From the NCBI RefSeq assembly GCF_000758305.1, contig NZ_CP009458.1:1798001-1862000 (forward strand): DNA of 64,000 nt. Reading direction: 5' to 3'. The stretch is from Cedecea neteri. Lineage in GTDB: Bacteria > Pseudomonadota > Gammaproteobacteria > Enterobacterales > Enterobacteriaceae. Shown here one piece after another: positions 34,234 through 43,446 of this stretch. Made by a program: the position numbers and the translations under genes. The notes below the pieces were generated by a model. The model had not been told where the DNA came from and ran no database searches. It saw only the letters and a program-made list of their open reading frames with translations. Positions within the stretch are counted from its first letter, which is position 1. Each line of letters opens with the position of its first letter.

Positions 34234-35382
34234 TTGATTAAGTCAGCGCTGTTGGTTCTGGAAGACGGAACCCAATTCCACGGTCGGGCCATTGGGGCAT
34301 CGGGTACGGCAGTGGGTGAAGTCGTTTTCAATACCTCATTGACCGGTTATCAAGAAATCCTCACTGATCCTTCCTACTCCCGCCAGATCGTCACTCTTAC
34401 TTATCCTCATATCGGTAATGTCGGCACCAATGAAGCCGACGAAGAATCCTCCCAGGTTCATGCGCAAGGCCTCGTCATTCGTGACCTGCCGCTGATTGCC
34501 AGCAACTTCCGCAGCACCGAAGACCTTTCTTCTTACCTTAAGCGCCATAACATCGTGGCGATTGCCGATATTGATACCCGTAAGCTGACCCGCCTGCTGC
34601 GTGAAAAAGGTGCCCAGAACGGCTGTATTATCGCGGGCGATAACGTAGATGCAGCCCTGGCGCTGGAAAAAGCGAAAGCGTTCCCTGGCCTGAACGGTAT
34701 GGATCTCGCCAAAGAAGTCACCACGAAAGAAGCTTACACCTGGCAGCAGGGGAGCTGGACGCTGGAAGGCGACCTGCCAGAAGCGGCAAAAACCGAAGAG
34801 TTACCTTTCCACGTAGTGGCTTATGACTACGGCGCGAAACGCAATATTCTGCGTATGTTGGTGGACAGAGGCTGCCGCCTGACGGTAGTGCCTGCTCAAA
34901 CGCCAGCGGAAGACGTGCTGAAGATGAACCCGGATGGCATCTTCCTTTCTAACGGCCCTGGCGACCCGGCACCTTGCGACTACGCCATCAGCGCAATCAA
35001 ATCCTTCCTGGAGACAGACATTCCTGTCTTTGGTATCTGCCTTGGCCACCAGCTGTTGGCGCTGGCCAGCGGTGCCAACACCGTAAAAATGAAGTTTGGT
35101 CACCACGGCGGCAACCACCCGGTAAAAGACCTGGATAAAGACTGCGTGATGATCACCGCGCAGAACCACGGTTTCGCGGTTGATGAGGCCACATTGCCTG
35201 CTAACCTGCGCGTAACCCACAAATCACTGTTCGATGGCACCCTGCAGGGGATTCATCGTACCGATAAAGCCGCGTTCAGCTTCCAGGGGCACCCTGAGGC
35301 GAGCCCGGGGCCGCACGACGCCGCACCGCTGTTTGACCACTTTATCGATTTGATTAAGCAATACCGTTCTACCGCTAAATAA
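34234..35382 (+). CDS. carA: Carbamoyl-phosphate synthase, small (glutaminase) subunit
   Basis: This 382-residue glutamine amidotransferase subunit feeds ammonia to CarB for carbamoyl phosphate, the shared precursor of arginine and pyrimidines. The class I glutaminase nucleophile is the Cys of VFGICLGHQLLAL, with the His/Glu pair in FQGHPEASPGP. The start is UUG at 34234, as in E. coli, five bases after a strong GGAGG. The frame is open nine codons upstream to another UUG, but that lies in the ARG box. carB follows after 18 bases. Confidence 0.97.
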   Translation: MIKSALLVLEDGTQFHGRAIGASGTAVGEVVFNTSLTGYQEILTDPSYSRQIVTLTYPHIGNVGTNEADEESSQVHAQGLVIRDLPLIASNFRSTEDLSSYLKRHNIVAIADIDTRKLTRLLREKGAQNGCIIAGDNVDAALALEKAKAFPGLNGMDLAKEVTTKEAYTWQQGSWTLEGDLPEAAKTEELPFHVVAYDYGAKRNILRMLVDRGCRLTVVPAQTPAEDVLKMNPDGIFLSNGPGDPAPCDYAISAIKSFLETDIPVFGICLGHQLLALASGANTVKMKFGHHGGNHPVKDLDKDCVMITAQNHGFAVDEATLPANLRVTHKSLFDGTLQGIHRTDKAAFSFQGHPEASPGPHDAAPLFDHFIDLIKQYRSTAK

Positions 35383-35400
35383 TCAGGAGCCGAGAAGACC

Positions 35401-38400
35401 ATGCCAAAACGTACAGATATAAAAAGCATCCTGATCCTCGGTGCGGGCCCGATTGTTATCGGCCAGGCCTGTGAGTTTGACTACTCTGGCGCGCAGGCTT
35501 GTAAAGCGCTGCGTGAAGAGGGTTACCGCGTTATTCTGGTGAACTCCAACCCGGCCACCATCATGACCGACCCGGAAATGGCGGATGCAACCTACATCGA
35601 GCCAATTCACTGGGAAGTGGTACGCAAAATCATCGAAAAAGAGCGCCCGGATGCGGTGCTGCCAACCATGGGCGGCCAGACCGCGCTGAACTGTGCGCTG
35701 GAGCTTGAGCGTCAGGGCGTACTGGAAGAGTTCGGCGTCACCATGATCGGCGCTACCGCGGATGCCATCGACAAGGCTGAAGACCGTCGTCGCTTCGACA
35801 TTGCGATGAAAAAAATCGGCCTGGACACCGCTCGTTCCGGCATCGCGCACAATATGGAAGAAGCGCTGGCGGTTGCGGCAGACGTGGGTTATCCGTGCAT
35901 CATTCGTCCATCCTTTACCATGGGCGGCACCGGCGGCGGCATCGCTTATAACCGCGAAGAGTTTGAAGAGATTTGCGAGCGCGGCCTGGATCTCTCCCCA
36001 ACCAAAGAGCTGCTGATTGATGAGTCGCTGATTGGCTGGAAAGAGTACGAGATGGAAGTGGTGCGTGATAAGAACGACAACTGCATCATCGTCTGCTCTA
36101 TCGAAAACTTCGACCCGATGGGGATTCATACCGGTGACTCCATCACCGTGGCGCCAGCGCAAACGCTGACCGATAAAGAATACCAAATCATGCGTAACGC
36201 CTCGATGGCGGTACTGCGTGAAATCGGCGTGGAAACCGGCGGCTCAAACGTTCAGTTCTCCGTGAACCCAAAAACGGGCCGCCTGATTATCATCGAGATG
36301 AACCCGCGTGTGTCCCGTTCCTCCGCACTGGCGTCTAAAGCTACGGGCTTCCCGATTGCTAAAGTTGCTGCGAAGCTGGCGGTCGGTTACACCCTTGATG
36401 AGCTGATGAACGACATCACCGGCGGCCGTACTCCTGCCTCCTTCGAACCGTCCATCGACTATGTTGTGACGAAAATTCCTCGCTTTAACTTTGAGAAATT
36501 TGCTGGCGCAAACGACCGTCTGACCACCCAGATGAAATCCGTGGGTGAAGTCATGGCTATCGGCCGTACTCAGCAGGAATCACTGCAGAAAGCACTGCGT
36601 GGCCTGGAAGTGGGCGCTACCGGCTTCGACCCGAAAGTTAGCCTGGATGACCCGGAAGCGCTGACCAAAATCCGCCGCGAGCTGAAAGACGCGGGCGCAG
36701 AGCGCATCTGGTATGTGGCTGATGCATTCCGCGCGGGCCTGTCCGTAGATGGCGTGTTCAATCTGACCAACATCGACCGCTGGTTCCTGGTGCAGATTGA
36801 AGAGCTGGTGCGTCTGGAAGAGCAGGTGGCTGAAGTGGGCATCACCGGCCTGAACCATGACTTCCTGCGTATGCTGAAGCGCAAAGGTTTTGCGGATGCG
36901 CGCCTGGCTAAACTGGCTGGCGTTCGTGAAGCTGAAATTCGCAAACTGCGCGAGCAATATAACCTGCACCCTGTCTACAAACGCGTAGACACCTGTGCGG
37001 CAGAATTCGCGACCGACACCGCGTATATGTACTCCACGTATGAAGAAGAGTGTGAAGCGAACCCGAACCATGACCGTGACAAAATCATGGTGCTGGGCGG
37101 CGGGCCAAACCGTATCGGCCAGGGCATTGAGTTCGACTATTGCTGCGTACACGCCTCGCTGGCGCTGCGTGAAGATGGTTACGAAACCATTATGGTTAAC
37201 TGTAACCCGGAAACCGTGTCTACCGACTACGACACCTCCGACCGCCTCTACTTCGAGCCTGTCACCTTTGAAGACGTGCTGGAAATCGTCCGCGTTGAGA
37301 AACCAAAAGGTGTCATCGTACAGTACGGCGGCCAGACTCCGCTGAAACTGGCTCGTGCGCTGGAAGCGGCAGGTGTGCCGGTTATCGGTACCAGCCCGGA
37401 TGCTATCGACCGTGCGGAAGACCGTGAGCGCTTCCAGCACGCCGTTGAGCGCCTGAAACTGAAGCAACCTGCTAACGCCACCGTAACGGCTATCGAGCAG
37501 GCGGTAGAGAAAGCAGTTCAGATTGGCTACCCGCTGGTGGTTCGCCCTTCCTATGTGCTGGGCGGCCGCGCGATGGAAATCGTCTACGACGAAGCAGACC
37601 TTCGCCGTTACTTCCAGACCGCGGTGAGCGTTTCCAACGATGCACCGGTGCTGCTTGACCGCTTCCTTGACGATGCGGTGGAAGTGGACGTGGATGCCAT
37701 TTGCGACGGTGAAACCGTGCTGATTGGCGGCATCATGGAACACATCGAGCAGGCGGGCGTTCACTCCGGTGACTCCGCATGTTCTCTGCCGGCTTACACT
37801 CTGAGCCAGGAAATCCAGGATGTGATGCGCCAACAGGTGCAGAAACTGGCCTTCGAGCTGCAGGTGCGTGGCCTGATGAACGTGCAGTTTGCGGTGAAGG
37901 ACAATGAAGTTTACCTGATTGAAGTGAACCCACGTGCCGCGCGTACCGTGCCGTTCGTTTCTAAAGCGACGGGCGTGCCGCTGGCGAAAGTTGCCGCTCG
38001 CGTCATGGCAGGCAAAACGCTGGTTGAGCAGGGCGTCACCAAAGAAATCATCCCGCCTTACTACTCGGTGAAAGAAGTGGTGCTGCCGTTCAATAAATTC
38101 CCAGGCGTTGACCCGCTGTTAGGGCCAGAAATGCGTTCTACCGGGGAAGTGATGGGCGTAGGCCGTACTTTTGCAGAAGCTTTCTCTAAAGCGATGCTGG
38201 GCAGCCAGTCCACCATGCGTAAGCCAGGCCGCGCGCTTCTCTCCGTGCGTGAAGGTGACAAAGAGCGCGTAGTTGACCTGGCCGCGAAGCTGCTGAAACA
38301 GGGCTTCGAGCTGGATGCGACCCATGGTACAGCGATTGTGCTGGGCGAAGCGGGTATTAACCCACGCCTGGTGAACAAGGTGCATGAAGGGCGTCCGCAC

Positions 38401-38625
38401 ATTCAGGACCGTATCAAGAATGGCGAATACACCTACATCATCAACACCACCGCAGGTCGCCAGGCGATTGAAGATTCCAAGCTGATTCGCCGCAGCGCGC
38501 TGCAGTACAAAGTGCATTATGACACCACGCTGAACGGCGGTTTCGCTACGGCGATGGCGCTGAATGCCGATGCTACCGAGAAGGTGATTTCGGTGCAGGA
38601 AATGCATGCCCAAATTAAGGGCTAA
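35401..38625 (+). CDS. carB: Carbamoyl-phosphate synthase, large subunit
   Basis: This 1074-residue enzyme has two homologous ATP-grasp halves. The first (about 1-400) makes carboxyphosphate (LILGAGPIVIGQACEFDYSG, MGGTGGGIAYNREEF). The second (about 553-935) phosphorylates carbamate (VLGGGPNRIGQGIEFDYCCVH, VRPSYVLGGRAMEIVY). The C-terminal MGS-like domain (about 936-1074) is the allosteric site for UMP and ornithine. It has the E. coli length within one residue. It works as a complex with CarA, with an internal ammonia tunnel. Confidence 0.98.
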   Translation: MPKRTDIKSILILGAGPIVIGQACEFDYSGAQACKALREEGYRVILVNSNPATIMTDPEMADATYIEPIHWEVVRKIIEKERPDAVLPTMGGQTALNCALELERQGVLEEFGVTMIGATADAIDKAEDRRRFDIAMKKIGLDTARSGIAHNMEEALAVAADVGYPCIIRPSFTMGGTGGGIAYNREEFEEICERGLDLSPTKELLIDESLIGWKEYEMEVVRDKNDNCIIVCSIENFDPMGIHTGDSITVAPAQTLTDKEYQIMRNASMAVLREIGVETGGSNVQFSVNPKTGRLIIIEMNPRVSRSSALASKATGFPIAKVAAKLAVGYTLDELMNDITGGRTPASFEPSIDYVVTKIPRFNFEKFAGANDRLTTQMKSVGEVMAIGRTQQESLQKALRGLEVGATGFDPKVSLDDPEALTKIRRELKDAGAERIWYVADAFRAGLSVDGVFNLTNIDRWFLVQIEELVRLEEQVAEVGITGLNHDFLRMLKRKGFADARLAKLAGVREAEIRKLREQYNLHPVYKRVDTCAAEFATDTAYMYSTYEEECEANPNHDRDKIMVLGGGPNRIGQGIEFDYCCVHASLALREDGYETIMVNCNPETVSTDYDTSDRLYFEPVTFEDVLEIVRVEKPKGVIVQYGGQTPLKLARALEAAGVPVIGTSPDAIDRAEDRERFQHAVERLKLKQPANATVTAIEQAVEKAVQIGYPLVVRPSYVLGGRAMEIVYDEADLRRYFQTAVSVSNDAPVLLDRFLDDAVEVDVDAICDGETVLIGGIMEHIEQAGVHSGDSACSLPAYTLSQEIQDVMRQQVQKLAFELQVRGLMNVQFAVKDNEVYLIEVNPRAARTVPFVSKATGVPLAKVAARVMAGKTLVEQGVTKEIIPPYYSVKEVVLPFNKFPGVDPLLGPEMRSTGEVMGVGRTFAEAFSKAMLGSQSTMRKPGRALLSVREGDKERVVDLAAKLLKQGFELDATHGTAIVLGEAGINPRLVNKVHEGRPHIQDRIKNGEYTYIINTTAGRQAIEDSKLIRRSALQYKVHYDTTLNGGFATAMALNADATEKVISVQEMHAQIKG

Positions 38626-38663
38626 TCTTTCACATCCTGAAAGAATGTTCCGAAAATAACGCC

Positions 38664-38690
38664 AACGGCCTCTGAAAAGAGGCCGTTTTA
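38664..38690 (+). terminator. Terminator after carB
   Basis: A perfect 10-bp stem, aacggcctct (38664-38673) / agaggccgtt (38678-38687), has a gaaa loop and is followed by tttattttat. Confidence 0.92.
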
Positions 38691-38764
38691 TTTTATACCC
38701 AGCGAGATAGTCTACAGTTTACCTGCACACAACTGAAAATGACTAAACACGCTGGGAGAACACC

Positions 38765-38998
38765 ATGCAGAAACGAACTTTACTTGCTTCCCTTTTCACT
38801 GCCGCAACGCTGCTGACCGTGGCGGGCTGCTCGTCCAATCAGGCGGTTAAAACCAACGATGGCAAAACTATCGTGACCGACGGTAAACCGCAGGTTGATA
38901 AAGACACGGGCCTGGTGTCGTACAAAAATGCCGAAACGGGTAAAACCGAGCAGATCAACCGTGACCAGGTGAAAGAGATGAGCGAGCTGGATAACTAG
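38765..38998 (+). CDS. YgdI/YgdR-family outer-membrane lipoprotein (DUF903)
   Basis: This 77-residue protein has a lipoprotein signal peptide: a basic start MQKR, a hydrophobic core, and a lipobox LTVAGC with the acylated Cys22. Ser at the +2 position predicts sorting to the outer membrane. The mature part (NDGKTIVTDGKPQVDKDTG, then INRDQVKEMSELDN) is a small SH3-like beta domain typical of YgdI/YgdR. The function is unknown for the family. It stands alone, with the carB terminator upstream, at the place where E. coli K-12 carries the cai/fix genes. Confidence 0.88.
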   Translation: MQKRTLLASLFTAATLLTVAGCSSNQAVKTNDGKTIVTDGKPQVDKDTGLVSYKNAETGKTEQINRDQVKEMSELDN

Positions 38999-39102
38999 TT
39001 AAGAAATATCCAACAACACGCTCAGCAATATTGACTGTTAGCCTGTCGATTAACTGACTAAACTCACTGTCATTAAAGGCAGTAGTGAAGACAGGCTTAA
39101 CA

Positions 39103-39633
39103 ATGATTCTTATAATTTATGCGCATCCCTATCCCCAGCATTCCCATGCCAACCGGCAAATGCTTGAGCGAGCCAAAGCGCTTCCGGGGGTAGAGATTCG
39201 CTCCCTCTATGAGCTTTATCCCGACTTTAATATCGACATTGCCGCTGAGCAGCAGGCGTTAAGCCGCGCTGATTTGGTTATCTGGCAGCATCCCATGCAG
39301 TGGTACAGTATGCCGCCGTTGATGAAATTATGGATAGATAAAGTGCTCTCGCACGGCTGGGCATACGGCAAAGGCGGGAATGCCCTGCACGGTAAAGACG
39401 TTATGTGGGCCGTGACAACCGGCGGCAGCGAAAAACATTTCGAACTGGGCGATCACCCAGGATTTGACGTTCTCGCCCAGCCTCTGCAGGCCACGGCGCT
39501 CTACTGCGGAATGCAGTGGCTTCCTGCCTTCGCGATTCATTTCACCTTTGTTTGTGATGAATTTACGCTTGCCCGCCAGGCGGATGACTATAAGCAGCGT
39601 TTAATTGACTGGCAGGAGGCTCACCGTGGATAG
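39103..39633 (+). CDS. kefF: Quinone oxidoreductase KefF, activator of KefC
   Basis: This 176-residue flavodoxin-fold NAD(P)H:quinone oxidoreductase is the ancillary subunit needed for full KefC activity. The FMN-binding start is MILIIYAHPYPQHSHAN, with FMN loops at WQHPMQWYSMPPLMKLWIDKV and TTGGSEKHFELG. ATG 39103 matches the E. coli start; the frame extends six codons further up without need. It overlaps kefC by 8 bases. Confidence 0.95.
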   Translation: MILIIYAHPYPQHSHANRQMLERAKALPGVEIRSLYELYPDFNIDIAAEQQALSRADLVIWQHPMQWYSMPPLMKLWIDKVLSHGWAYGKGGNALHGKDVMWAVTTGGSEKHFELGDHPGFDVLAQPLQATALYCGMQWLPAFAIHFTFVCDEFTLARQADDYKQRLIDWQEAHRG

Positions 39634-41488
39634 CCATAGCTTAATTCAGGCATTGATTTATCTCGGTTCTGCCGCGCTTATCGTGCCTATTGCCGTGCGG
39701 CTCGGATTAGGTTCTGTGCTGGGTTACCTGATTGCCGGCTGTATTATTGGGCCGTGGGGGCTAGGGCTGGTGACCGATGCCGAAACTATTCTGCACTTTG
39801 CTGAAATTGGCGTGGTGCTGATGCTCTTCGTTATCGGGCTTGAGCTTGATCCTCAGCGGCTATGGACGCTTCGCGCTTCGGTATTTGGCGGCGGTTTTCT
39901 GCAAATGGCAGCTTGCGGGTTGGCACTCGGCGCGTTTTGTATCGTGATGGGACTTAACTGGAAGATCGCATTACTTATCGGCCTGACGCTGGCGCTCTCA
40001 TCCACTGCGATTGCCATGCAGGCGATGAACGAACGTAACCTGACCGTCACCCCGATGGGGCGAGGCGCGTTTGCCGTGCTGCTGTTCCAGGATATCGCGG
40101 CGATCCCTCTGGTGGCGATGATCCCGCTGCTGGCGAGCAGCGGTGGCACCATGACCTTTGCGACGTTTTTAATTTCCGCGCTTAAGGTAGCGGCGGCGCT
40201 TGCTTTGGTTGTACTGCTTGGGCGCTATGTCACCCGGCCAGTGCTGCGGTTTGTGGCGCGTTCGGGGTTACGTGAAGTGTTCAGCGCCGTGGCCCTGTTC
40301 CTGGTGTTTGGCTTTGGCCTGCTGCTCGAAGAGGCCGGGTTGTCGATGGCAATGGGGGCGTTTCTTGCCGGGGTGCTGTTAGCCAGCTCCGAATATCGTC
40401 ACGCGCTGGAAAGTGATATTGAGCCGTTCAAAGGCCTGCTGCTGGGGCTGTTCTTTATCGGGGTTGGGATGTCTATCGACTTCGGGACTTTGCTCGACAA
40501 CCCGCTGCGCATTCTTGTCCTACTGGTCGGTTTCCTGGTCATTAAAACGCTAGTGCTCTGGCTGGTCGCTAAGCCTTTAAAAGTGCCTCGCAGGCAGCGC
40601 CGCTGGTTTGCCGTTTTGCTGGGGCAGGGAAGTGAGTTTGCCTTCGTTATCTTCGGGGCGGCGCATATGGCGCAGGTGCTGGACGACGGCTGGTCGAAGT
40701 CGCTGACGCTTGCCGTGGCGCTATCCATGGCAGCCACGCCTTTACTCCTTGTTCTGCTGAACAGGCTCGAGAAAACGGGCAGCGAGCAGGCAGGAGAGGC
40801 CGACGAGATTGATGAAGAGCAACCTCGGGTCATCATCGCGGGCTTTGGGCGCTTTGGGCAGATTGCCGGCCGTCTGTTGCTGAGCAGCGGAGTGAATGTG
40901 GTTATCCTGGATCACGACCCTGACCATATAGAGACGCTGCGAAAATTTGGCACCAAAGTCTTTTACGGAGATGCCACCCGCGTTGACCTGCTTGAGTCAG
41001 CCGGAGCCGCAGGAGCTGAAGTGCTGATTAACGCCATTGACGATCCTGAAGCTAGCATGCAACTCACTGAGCTGGCGAAAGAACATTTCCCGCATCTGCA
41101 AATCCTTGCCCGTGCGCGTGATATTAATCACTACATCCGCCTGCGCCAGGCGGGGGTAGAGATGCCGGAACGTGAAACGTTCGAGAGCTCACTGAAGATT
41201 GGCCGCCGCGCGCTGGAGGGATTGGGCGTGGGTAAATACGAAGCGCGTGAGCGAGCTGACCACTTCCGCCGCTTTAACCTGCAAATGCTTGAAGAAATGG
41301 TGCCGACGGACGACAAGACAGCCGAGCGTGCGGATGTCTTTAAGCGTAACAGCGCGATGCTGACAGAGGTTATTAACGAGGATCGTGCACACCTGCACGT
41401 TATCCAACGTGATGGCTGGCAGGGAACGAAAGAAGGGCTTCACAGTGGTAAGCTTTCCGACGAACCCCCGGTCAGGCCAGCAGAGTGA
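39626..41488 (+). CDS. kefC: Glutathione-gated potassium efflux protein KefC
   Basis: This 620-residue K+/H+ antiporter is opened by glutathione adducts during electrophile stress to acidify the cytoplasm. The N-terminal CPA2 membrane domain (about 1-380, 12 segments) includes IGLELDPQRLW and LGQGSEFAFVIFGAAHM. The C-terminal KTN (Rossmann) domain (about 400-520) has IIAGFGRFGQIAGRLLLSSG and FYGDATRVDLLESAGA. The start is GTG 39626 with AGGAGG upstream, giving exactly the E. coli length. It pairs with KefF. Confidence 0.95.
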   Translation: MDSHSLIQALIYLGSAALIVPIAVRLGLGSVLGYLIAGCIIGPWGLGLVTDAETILHFAEIGVVLMLFVIGLELDPQRLWTLRASVFGGGFLQMAACGLALGAFCIVMGLNWKIALLIGLTLALSSTAIAMQAMNERNLTVTPMGRGAFAVLLFQDIAAIPLVAMIPLLASSGGTMTFATFLISALKVAAALALVVLLGRYVTRPVLRFVARSGLREVFSAVALFLVFGFGLLLEEAGLSMAMGAFLAGVLLASSEYRHALESDIEPFKGLLLGLFFIGVGMSIDFGTLLDNPLRILVLLVGFLVIKTLVLWLVAKPLKVPRRQRRWFAVLLGQGSEFAFVIFGAAHMAQVLDDGWSKSLTLAVALSMAATPLLLVLLNRLEKTGSEQAGEADEIDEEQPRVIIAGFGRFGQIAGRLLLSSGVNVVILDHDPDHIETLRKFGTKVFYGDATRVDLLESAGAAGAEVLINAIDDPEASMQLTELAKEHFPHLQILARARDINHYIRLRQAGVEMPERETFESSLKIGRRALEGLGVGKYEARERADHFRRFNLQMLEEMVPTDDKTAERADVFKRNSAMLTEVINEDRAHLHVIQRDGWQGTKEGLHSGKLSDEPPVRPAE

Positions 41489-41526
41489 ACTTGCTGAAAA
41501 ATATTTACTTTTCCTTATAGTGAACG

Positions 41527-41544
41527 GGGGTTAACGCTAACCCC
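41527..41544 (+). terminator. Hairpin after kefC, probable weak terminator
   Basis: ggggtta (41527-41533) / taacccc (41538-41544) with loop acgc lies 38 bases after the kefC stop and is followed only by ttgttcc. Confidence 0.5.
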
Positions 41545-41628
41545 TTGTTCCATATCCTGCAGTTGAAAATCAGGGCGCGATGGCCGCAGCAGAATAAAAA
41601 AAATTCTCGTTACGCGCCTTGCCCCCTG

Positions 41629-41657
41629 TCGACGAAAGATTGCGCTTTCCGTATAGT
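41629..41657 (+). promoter_or_regulatory. folA promoter
   Basis: TCGACG (41629-41634) and TATAGT (41652-41657) with 17-base spacing are identical in both hexamers to the E. coli folA promoter as I recall it. The following ggcggcaattttttt is also shared. It lies about 37 bases before the ATG. Confidence 0.85.
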
Positions 41658-41693
41658 GGCGGCAATTTTTTTCATCATCCTTAGGTTATTTAA

Positions 41694-42173
41694 ATGATCA
41701 GTCTGATTGCTGCTTTAGCGGTGGATCGCGTTATCGGCATGGAAAACGCCATGCCATGGGATTTGCCTGCCGACCTTGCCTGGTTCAAGCGCAATACGCT
41801 TAATAAACCTGTCGTTATGGGGCGCCTGACGTGGGAGTCTATTGGTCGCCCGCTGCCGGGACGTAAAAACATCGTGATCAGCAGCCAGGCCGGAAATGAC
41901 GATCGCGTTGAGTGGGTGAAATCGGTGGAAGAGGCTATCAAAGCCTGCGGTGATGCCGAAGAAATTATGGTGATTGGCGGGGGACGCGTATACGAGCAGT
42001 TCCTGCCCAAGGCACAGCGCCTGTACCTGACCCATATTGATGCGGAAGTGGAAGGGGACACGCATTTCCCGGATTACGATCCGGATGAGTGGCAGTCAAC
42101 CTTCAGTGAATTCCACGATGCCGACGAGAATAACTCCCACGGTTATTGCTTCGAAATTCTGGAGCGTCGTTAA
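41694..42173 (+). CDS. folA: Dihydrofolate reductase
   Basis: This 159-residue chromosomal enzyme reduces dihydrofolate to tetrahydrofolate with NADPH and is the target of trimethoprim. The start MISLIAALAVDRVIGMENAMPWDLPADLAWF shows the Met20 loop and the catalytic Asp27. NADPH-binding segments are VMGRLTWESIGRPLPGRKN and VIGGGRVYEQF. It has the E. coli length. It is the ordinary trimethoprim-sensitive type by family; I see no sign of a plasmid dfr variant. Confidence 0.98.
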   Translation: MISLIAALAVDRVIGMENAMPWDLPADLAWFKRNTLNKPVVMGRLTWESIGRPLPGRKNIVISSQAGNDDRVEWVKSVEEAIKACGDAEEIMVIGGGRVYEQFLPKAQRLYLTHIDAEVEGDTHFPDYDPDEWQSTFSEFHDADENNSHGYCFEILERR

Positions 42174-42178
42174 GTTTT

Positions 42179-42204
42179 ACCCCTCTCTCGATAGAGAGAG
42201 GGGT
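42179..42204. other. Strong hairpin between folA and apaH
   Basis: A perfect 11-bp stem, acccctctctc (42179-42189) / gagagaggggt (42194-42204), with a gata loop separates two convergent genes. There is no good T-run on either side. It probably acts as a shared but non-classical termination or mRNA-end signal. Confidence 0.65.
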
Positions 42205-42209
42205 AATCT

Positions 42210-43061
42210 CTAAGAGGCGGCAGCGGTTTGATCTTCGCCGCTATCCTGCTGACGATTTGAAGGCTGTACGAACCAGGTTTTATCTTCCCAACGCAGGCAG
42301 GTCAGTTCTCCTCCCCAGCAGCATCCCGTGTCCAGCGCATAGATCCCTTCCGGCGTACCTTTTCCTTCCAGCGATGCCCAGTGACCAAAAGCCACCGAAT
42401 ATTCGTCGGTAACGGGGCCCGGAATCGCAAACCAGGGTTTCAGCGGTGAAGGCGCTTTGTCCGGTGTGTCTTTGCAGTACATATCCAACTGGCCGTTAGG
42501 GAAGCAATAGCGCATGCGGGTGAGTGAGTTAGTGATGAAACGCAGGCGAGCCAGACCGGAGAGATCGCTGGACCAGTTGTTGGGCATGTCGCCATACATT
42601 GCATCCAGGAACAGCGGATAGCTGTCGCTGGATAGAACGGCTTCGACATCACGCGCGCAGGCCAGCGCGGTGTTGATATCCCACTGCGGCGTGATCCCCG
42701 CATGTGACATAACAAGTTTTTTCTCTTCATCCACCTGAATGAGCGGCTGACGACGAAGCCAGTTGAGAAGCTCGTCGGCGTCAGGCGCTTCCAGCAGCGG
42801 CGTAACGCGGTCTTTAGGCTTGTTTCGACTGATGCCCGCAAAGACGGCCAGCAGATGCAGGTCGTGGTTACCAAGCACCACTCTTACGCTGTCACCCAGA
42901 CTGCGAACATAGCGCAGCACTTCCAGGGAAGCAGGCCCGCGAGCCACCAGATCCCCTGTCAGCCACAGCGTATCTTCTTCAGGGTTGAAATTAACCTGCT
43001 GCAGCAACGCGATCAGTTCATCGTAGCAGCCGTGAACATCGCCAATCAGATATGTAGACAT
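42210..43061 (-). CDS. apaH: Diadenosine tetraphosphatase (symmetrical)
   Basis: This 283-residue metallophosphatase hydrolyses Ap4A to two ADP and can remove Np4 caps from RNA. It carries the phosphoesterase motifs YLIGDVHGCYDEL, LTGDLVARGP and VLGNHDLHLLAV, with His in VMSHAG. ATG 43061 aligns with E. coli. The frame is open 62 codons further but only as the shadow of apaG. It is the last gene of the lptD-surA-pdxA-rsmA-apaG-apaH cluster, four bases after apaG. Confidence 0.96.
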   Translation of the reverse strand: MSTYLIGDVHGCYDELIALLQQVNFNPEEDTLWLTGDLVARGPASLEVLRYVRSLGDSVRVVLGNHDLHLLAVFAGISRNKPKDRVTPLLEAPDADELLNWLRRQPLIQVDEEKKLVMSHAGITPQWDINTALACARDVEAVLSSDSYPLFLDAMYGDMPNNWSSDLSGLARLRFITNSLTRMRYCFPNGQLDMYCKDTPDKAPSPLKPWFAIPGPVTDEYSVAFGHWASLEGKGTPEGIYALDTGCCWGGELTCLRWEDKTWFVQPSNRQQDSGEDQTAAAS

Positions 43062-43065
43062 GGTA

Positions 43066-43443
43066 TCAGTGAATGAAAGTTGGAATGGCCAGACGGAAAA
43101 CCGGGATTTCGACCCTGAAGGCCTCTCCCTGTGCATCGACCATTTCATAATGGCCCTGCATGGTGCCGAGCGGCGTTTCGATAACCGCTCCGCTTGTGTA
43201 CTGGTAGTCGTTGCCAGGCTCAATGTGCGGCTGTTCGCCGACAACACCTTCGCCCTGAACCTCGGTTTCTCGGCCGTTACCGTTGGTGATTAGCCAGTAA
43301 CGGCCAAGTAGCTGAACTGCGGTTCGCCCCAGATTGCGAATAGTGACTGTGTACGCAAAGACGAAACGTTCTTCATCCGGTGAGGATTGCGACTCAATAT
43401 AAACGCTTTGCACCTGTACGCATACGCGGGGCGAATCAAGCAT
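43066..43443 (-). CDS. apaG: ApaG (DUF525, Co2+/Mg2+ efflux-associated protein)
   Basis: This 125-residue protein has a fibronectin type III-like ApaG domain: SQSSPDEERFVFAYTVTIRN, RYWLITNGNGRETEVQGEGVVGEQP and TPLGTMQGHYEMVD. It has the same length as in E. coli. Its biochemical role is not settled; mutants affect cobalt resistance in Salmonella. It lies between rsmA (3 bases) and apaH in the operon. Confidence 0.95.
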   Translation of the reverse strand: MLDSPRVCVQVQSVYIESQSSPDEERFVFAYTVTIRNLGRTAVQLLGRYWLITNGNGRETEVQGEGVVGEQPHIEPGNDYQYTSGAVIETPLGTMQGHYEMVDAQGEAFRVEIPVFRLAIPTFIH

Positions 43444-43446
43444 GGT

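Noticed and set aside
36580..37833. A 417-codon open frame antisense to carB
   Set aside because: Shadow of carB codon structure, with low-complexity His/Val-rich translation and no ribosome-binding site that would support it.
42179..42204. Hairpin after folA as a classical rho-independent terminator
   Set aside because: The stem is strong but neither strand has a T-run after it, so it is listed only as a hairpin.
43062..43247. 62-codon N-terminal extension of apaH
   Set aside because: The extra residues are the complement of the start of apaG in another frame and do not resemble any ApaH. ATG 43061 matches the family.
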